DNA from: Ruminococcus sp. UBA3280
GTDB taxonomy: Bacteria; Bacillota; Clostridia; Oscillospirales; Ruminococcaceae
NCBI GenBank assembly: GCA_002362175.1
Contig: DETU01000086.1
Location: 1-7,406, forward strand
Length of the DNA: 7,406 bases
Reading direction: 5' to 3'
A program made the translations under genes and the position numbers. Position 1 is the stretch's first letter. Each line of letters begins with the position of its first letter. The notes beneath the pieces were generated by a model. It worked only from the letters and a program-made list of their open reading frames with translations, was not told the DNA's origin and did no database searches. This document shows, in pieces, positions 4,968 to 7,406 of this stretch.

Positions 4968-7049
4968 ATGAAAACTTACGATGTTACTAAAATAAAAAAC
5001 ATTGCATTTGCCGGTCATAACGGCTCAGGCAAAACTTCTCTCGCAGAGGCTCTCTTGTATAAAGCAGGTGCTTCCGACCGTCTCGGTAAAACTGCTGACG
5101 GCACAACCGTCTGTGATTATGACCCCGAAGAAATAAAAAGAGGTATTTCGATAGGAACATCTCTTGCATCATTTGAATATAATGACTATAGAATAAATCT
5201 TCTTGACACCCCCGGGCTTTTTGATTTTGCTGCCGAAATGGTGGAGGGAATCCGTGCGTCCGATACTGTTATGATTACGGTTTCGGCAAAGTCGGGTGTA
5301 AAGGTAGGTGCTAAGAAAGCATATGATGAAGCTGTAAATCAGGGTAAATCAAAGATGTTTGTCGTTACGAAAATTGACGACAAGGACGCTAATTTCTTTA
5401 ATGTCCTCACGGAACTAAAAACGGTTTTCGGTCCTACTGTATGCCCTGTTGTAGTTCCTGTTATAAGCGACGGCAAAATTGTTTCATACGTTAATCTTAT
5501 AGAAATGAAAGCCTATAAATATGATTCAAAGGGAAATGCCGTTGAAACCGATATGCCGACAGCTGAAATCTCTGAAAAGTTTGAATACCGCATCGAAGGA
5601 CTTATTGCCGCAGTTTCAGAAGCAGTTGCAGAAACTTCCGACGAACTTATGGAGAAATTTTTCGAGGGTGAGGAATTTACACAGAAAGAACTGATTGACG
5701 GTATTCATGACGGTATGAACCGTGGTATTATTACCCCTGTTGTATGTACTTCCGCAACTGAACTTGCAGGAATAGATATGCTTCTTAAAGAGATTGAACT
5801 TCTTCTTCCTGCTCCTGACGAGGTTTATCCTGCCGAGGCTTACAAACCCTCAAAAGAAGTTGTGGAGATAAAGTGCGACGATTCAGAATCGCTTTCCGCA
5901 TATGTATTCAAGACTGTTGCAGACGCATTTGTTGGTAAGATGTCGTTTATCCGTGTTATGTCAGGAAAACTTTCCTCAAACAGTGAAGTCGTAAATTCCA
6001 CAACGGGAAACAACGAAAAAATCGGTAAGCTTTATACTCTCTGCGGTAAGAAGCAGACAGAAGTTTCAGTTGCGTCAGCAGGTGAAATTGTAGTAGCTTC
6101 AAAGATTACGGCAAATACAGGCGATACACTTTCTGATGTTTCAAGAATTGTTGAATTTGCACCCATGGTTTTCCCGAAGCCGTGCTATTCAATGGCTGTA
6201 AAGGCTAAGGCACAGGGCGATGAAGCAAAAATTTCAGCAAGTATGCAGAGACTTACAGAAGAAGACCCCACTCTGACGTACATTCAGGACGAAAACACAA
6301 AAGAACAGATTCTCAGCGGTTTAGGTGAACAGCACATAGAAGTTGCCGCTGCAAAGCTTAAAAATAAATTCGGTGTTGACGTTAATCTTACAGTTCCGAA
6401 GATTGCATATAAGGAAACTATACGTAAGAAAGTAAAGGTTGAAGGCAAACACAAGAAACAGTCGGGCGGTCACGGTCAGTACGGTCATGTATGGATTGAA
6501 TTTGAACCCTGTGTAAGTGATACCCTTGTTTTTGAAGAAAAGGTATTCGGCGGAGCAGTTCCGAAGAATTATTTTCCAGCCGTACAGAAAGGTCTTGAAG
6601 ATTCCGTTAAAAAAGGCGTACTCGCAGGCTGTCCCGTTGTTGGTCTGAAAGCTATTCTTGTGGACGGTTCTTACCACCCTGTTGACTCCTCGGAAATGGC
6701 ATTCAAGACTGCTGCCTCAATTGCCTATAAAGAGGGATTGCGTCAGGCTGACCCCGTTATGCTTGAACCCGTCGGTGAACTTAAAGTGACAGCTCCCGAC
6801 GATAACACAGGCGATATTATGGGCGAACTCAATAAGAGACGTGGCAGAGTTCTCGGCATGGAGCCTGTTTCACACGGTGTTACAACCATTCAGGCAGAAG
6901 TGCCAATGCGTGAAATGCATGATTTTGCACTTTATCTCCGTCAGGTTACAAGAGGTCTCGGAAGCTTTACGCTTGACTTTGAACGCTATGAACAGTTGCC
7001 CTCAAATCTTCTTGCAGAAGTTATCTCTTTGGTTAATTCAGAAAATTAA
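4968..7049 (+). CDS. Elongation factor G paralogue, EF-G2 type
   Basis: A 693-aa translational GTPase of full EF-G length. G domain: P-loop G16-HNGSGKTS-24, switch I KRGISIGTS (57-65), G3 DTPGLFDF (80-87), G4 TKID (134-137), and a late G5-like TSATELAG. Domain III has EEDPTLT (431 on) and SGLGEQHIEV. Domain IV has SGGHGQYGHVWIEFEP (499 on), and domain V has GDIMGELNKRRGRVLGMEP. Domains IV and V are close to normal EF-G, so ribosome binding and translocation contacts are probably kept. The G domain departs: canonical HIDAGK has an Asp where this has G19, the catalytic His of DTPGHVDF is L84, and NKxD is TKxD. The EF-G2 subfamily (NCBI PRK12740-like) shares DYDPEEIKR and the Gly P-loop. GTP hydrolysis may be slow or absent; this is inference. 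A tetracycline-resistance protein is unlikely because those keep DTPGHMDF. ATG 4968 follows GAGGAG (4954-4959) with 8-nt spacing. Confidence 0.9.
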   Translation: MKTYDVTKIKNIAFAGHNGSGKTSLAEALLYKAGASDRLGKTADGTTVCDYDPEEIKRGISIGTSLASFEYNDYRINLLDTPGLFDFAAEMVEGIRASDTVMITVSAKSGVKVGAKKAYDEAVNQGKSKMFVVTKIDDKDANFFNVLTELKTVFGPTVCPVVVPVISDGKIVSYVNLIEMKAYKYDSKGNAVETDMPTAEISEKFEYRIEGLIAAVSEAVAETSDELMEKFFEGEEFTQKELIDGIHDGMNRGIITPVVCTSATELAGIDMLLKEIELLLPAPDEVYPAEAYKPSKEVVEIKCDDSESLSAYVFKTVADAFVGKMSFIRVMSGKLSSNSEVVNSTTGNNEKIGKLYTLCGKKQTEVSVASAGEIVVASKITANTGDTLSDVSRIVEFAPMVFPKPCYSMAVKAKAQGDEAKISASMQRLTEEDPTLTYIQDENTKEQILSGLGEQHIEVAAAKLKNKFGVDVNLTVPKIAYKETIRKKVKVEGKHKKQSGGHGQYGHVWIEFEPCVSDTLVFEEKVFGGAVPKNYFPAVQKGLEDSVKKGVLAGCPVVGLKAILVDGSYHPVDSSEMAFKTAASIAYKEGLRQADPVMLEPVGELKVTAPDDNTGDIMGELNKRRGRVLGMEPVSHGVTTIQAEVPMREMHDFALYLRQVTRGLGSFTLDFERYEQLPSNLLAEVISLVNSEN

Positions 7050-7056
7050 TTTTATA

Positions 7057-7078
7057 TGAGGGTACGCAAGTACCCTCA
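7057..7078 (+). terminator. Stem-loop after the EF-G2 gene
   Basis: TGAGGGTAC (7057-7065) pairs perfectly with GTACCCTCA (7070-7078) around a GCAA tetraloop, a stable GNRA type. It starts 7 nt after the stop codon. The following sequence is AATACACTGATTTT rather than a clean T-run, so termination may be partial or need help, or the loop may mainly protect the 3' end. Confidence 0.7.
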
Positions 7079-7082
7079 ATAC

Positions 7083-7131
7083 ACTGATTTTCCATGAAAT
7101 AAAGCCATAAATCAGTTACAAAAATTTTTTT
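7083..7131 (+). terminator. Possible second stem-loop with T-run
   Basis: ACTGATTT (7083-7090) pairs with AAATCAGT (7109-7116) around an 18-nt loop, and a run of seven T follows at 7125-7131. The long loop, A/T-rich stem and 8-nt gap before the T-run make it a poor intrinsic terminator alone. It may back up the stem-loop just upstream. Confidence 0.35.
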
Positions 7132-7150
7132 GAAAAAATTTGAAAAAAAG
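7120..7150 (+). promoter_or_regulatory. A/T-tract UP-like element of the tRNA promoter
   Basis: Three A-tracts (7120-7124, 7133-7138, 7143-7149) lie about one helical turn apart just upstream of the -35 box, covering roughly -60 to -38 of the predicted start. Such sequence matches the A/T-rich UP elements that contact the RNA polymerase alpha C-terminal domain at stable-RNA promoters and may bend the DNA. A 9-bp A/T inverted repeat (7122-7130 with 7133-7141) sits in it. Confidence 0.5.
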
Positions 7151-7152
7151 GG

Positions 7153-7181
7153 TTGACAAATCAGAAAAATTGTGATATAAT
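7153..7181 (+). promoter_or_regulatory. Perfect-consensus promoter of the tRNA operon
   Basis: TTGACA (7153-7158) and TATAAT (7176-7181) are exact consensus boxes 17 nt apart, with TGA before the -10 (extended -10). A second overlapping TATAAT at 7181-7186 is badly spaced. Transcription should start near G7188. This is the strongest promoter in the window, as expected for tRNA genes. Confidence 0.9.
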
Positions 7182-7187
7182 ATAATA

Positions 7188-7212
7188 GTCGTCAGGGAAC
7201 AGTAATGACGAC
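7188..7212 (+). other. Leader hairpin of the tRNA transcript
   Basis: GTCGTCA (7188-7194) pairs perfectly with TGACGAC (7206-7212) around an 11-nt loop. The stem would begin at the predicted first nucleotide of the transcript and end 16 nt before tRNA-Val. It could guide or delay 5' processing or protect the precursor. There is no T-run after it, so it is not a terminator. Confidence 0.5.
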
Positions 7213-7228
7213 AAAATAAAAAGCGTGT

Positions 7229-7304
7229 GGGGGTTTAGCTCAGCTGGGAGAGCATCTGCCTTACAAGCAGAGGGTCACAGGTTCGAGCCCTGTAGTCCCC
7301 ACCA
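7229..7304 (+). tRNA. tRNA-Val (anticodon UAC)
   Basis: A complete cloverleaf. The acceptor strand 7229-7235 pairs with 7294-7300 (two G-U pairs). T8 and A9 are present. The D stem is GCTC/GAGC and the anticodon stem TCTGC/GCAGA. The anticodon loop CTTACAA holds TAC at 7262-7264. The T arm is ACAGG-TTCGAGC-CCTGT, the discriminator is A7301, and CCA is encoded at 7302-7304. UAC reads GUA and other valine codons. Confidence 0.97.
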
Positions 7305-7306
7305 TT

Positions 7307-7383
7307 GGCCCGGTAGTTCAGTTGGTTAGAACGCTAGCCTGTCACGCTAGAGGTCGTGAGTTCGAGCCTCATCCGGGTCGCCA
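7307..7383 (+). tRNA. tRNA-Asp (anticodon GUC)
   Basis: A complete cloverleaf. The acceptor GGCCCGG pairs with CCGGGTC (one G-U). The D stem is GTTC/GAAC and the anticodon stem CTAGC/GCTAG. The loop CTGTCAC holds GTC at 7341-7343, and the T loop is TTCGAGC. The discriminator is G7380, the usual tRNA-Asp identity base, and CCA is encoded at 7381-7383. Only two nucleotides separate it from tRNA-Val. Confidence 0.97.
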
Positions 7384-7384
7384 T

Positions 7385-7406
7385 GCGGATTTAGCTCATC
7401 TGGTAG
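7385..7406 (+). tRNA. Third tRNA, 5' part only (identity unproven)
   Basis: GCGGATT is followed by TA at positions 8-9, the D stem GCTC and a D loop containing GG, then the window ends. It begins one nucleotide after the CCA of tRNA-Asp. The acceptor sequence resembles clostridial tRNA-Gly, but the anticodon lies outside the window, so the amino acid is a guess. Confidence 0.75.

Noticed and set aside
4968..7049. Ribosomal-protection tetracycline resistance gene
   Set aside because: Tet(M)/Tet(O)-type proteins keep the DTPGHMDF histidine and differ in domain IV; the motifs here fit EF-G2.
7385..7406. Firm call of the third tRNA as tRNA-Gly
   Set aside because: The anticodon lies beyond the window, and the acceptor resemblance alone is not enough.
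1..7406. CRISPR array, insertion sequence, prophage or integrated element at the tRNA cluster
   Set aside because: No regularly spaced repeats, transposase, integrase or duplicated tRNA end was seen in the window.

Overview
The window comes from an AT-rich Gram-positive genome, most likely a Clostridia member of the Oscillospiraceae/Ruminococcus type. The reasons are strong GGAGG ribosome-binding sites, sigma-A-like promoters, a murT-gatD operon, a SpoVB-type flippase, a clostridial EF-G2 paralogue and tightly packed tRNAs with encoded CCA ends. This placement is inference from style and gene content; no 16S or marker search was possible.

Layout. (1) 1-2122, plus strand: a -10 box at the window edge drives murT (UUG start) and gatD, which overlap by 8 nt. 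Together they encode the enzyme that amidates the D-glutamate of lipid II. (2) 2126-2149: a hairpin placed to terminate both gatD and the convergent gene. (3) 2152-3117, minus strand: a regulator with an N-terminal Cro/C1-type helix-turn-helix and a six-helix membrane part that looks internally duplicated. (4) 3118-3317: a divergent intergenic region with an extended -10 promoter for the regulator, a TTGTCAA direct repeat and a 13-bp palindrome. (5) 3318-4844, plus strand: a SpoVB/MurJ-like multi-pass flippase of the MOP superfamily. (6) 4845-4967: a consensus-like promoter, an AT palindrome and a short 5' hairpin. (7) 4968-7049, plus strand: a full-length EF-G paralogue of the EF-G2 type with altered GTPase motifs. 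(8) 7050-7406: a terminator-like hairpin, A-tracts, a perfect-consensus promoter, a leader hairpin, then tRNA-Val(UAC), tRNA-Asp(GUC) and the first 22 nt of a third tRNA cut by the window end.

How the parts fit. The left half concerns the cell envelope: lipid II amidation, a membrane-bound regulator and a lipid-linked sugar or peptidoglycan precursor flippase. The right half concerns translation: an EF-G paralogue and a tRNA operon. No gap without a gene exceeds about 200 bp. There is no CRISPR array, insertion sequence, phage gene or obvious transferred island. All full-length genes look intact.

I did not find a wholly new system. The points most worth following are the EF-G2 paralogue, which lacks the catalytic histidine and the P-loop aspartate of canonical EF-G, the duplicated membrane domain of the regulator beside the flippase, and the hairpins predicted at the 5' ends of two strongly promoted transcripts.
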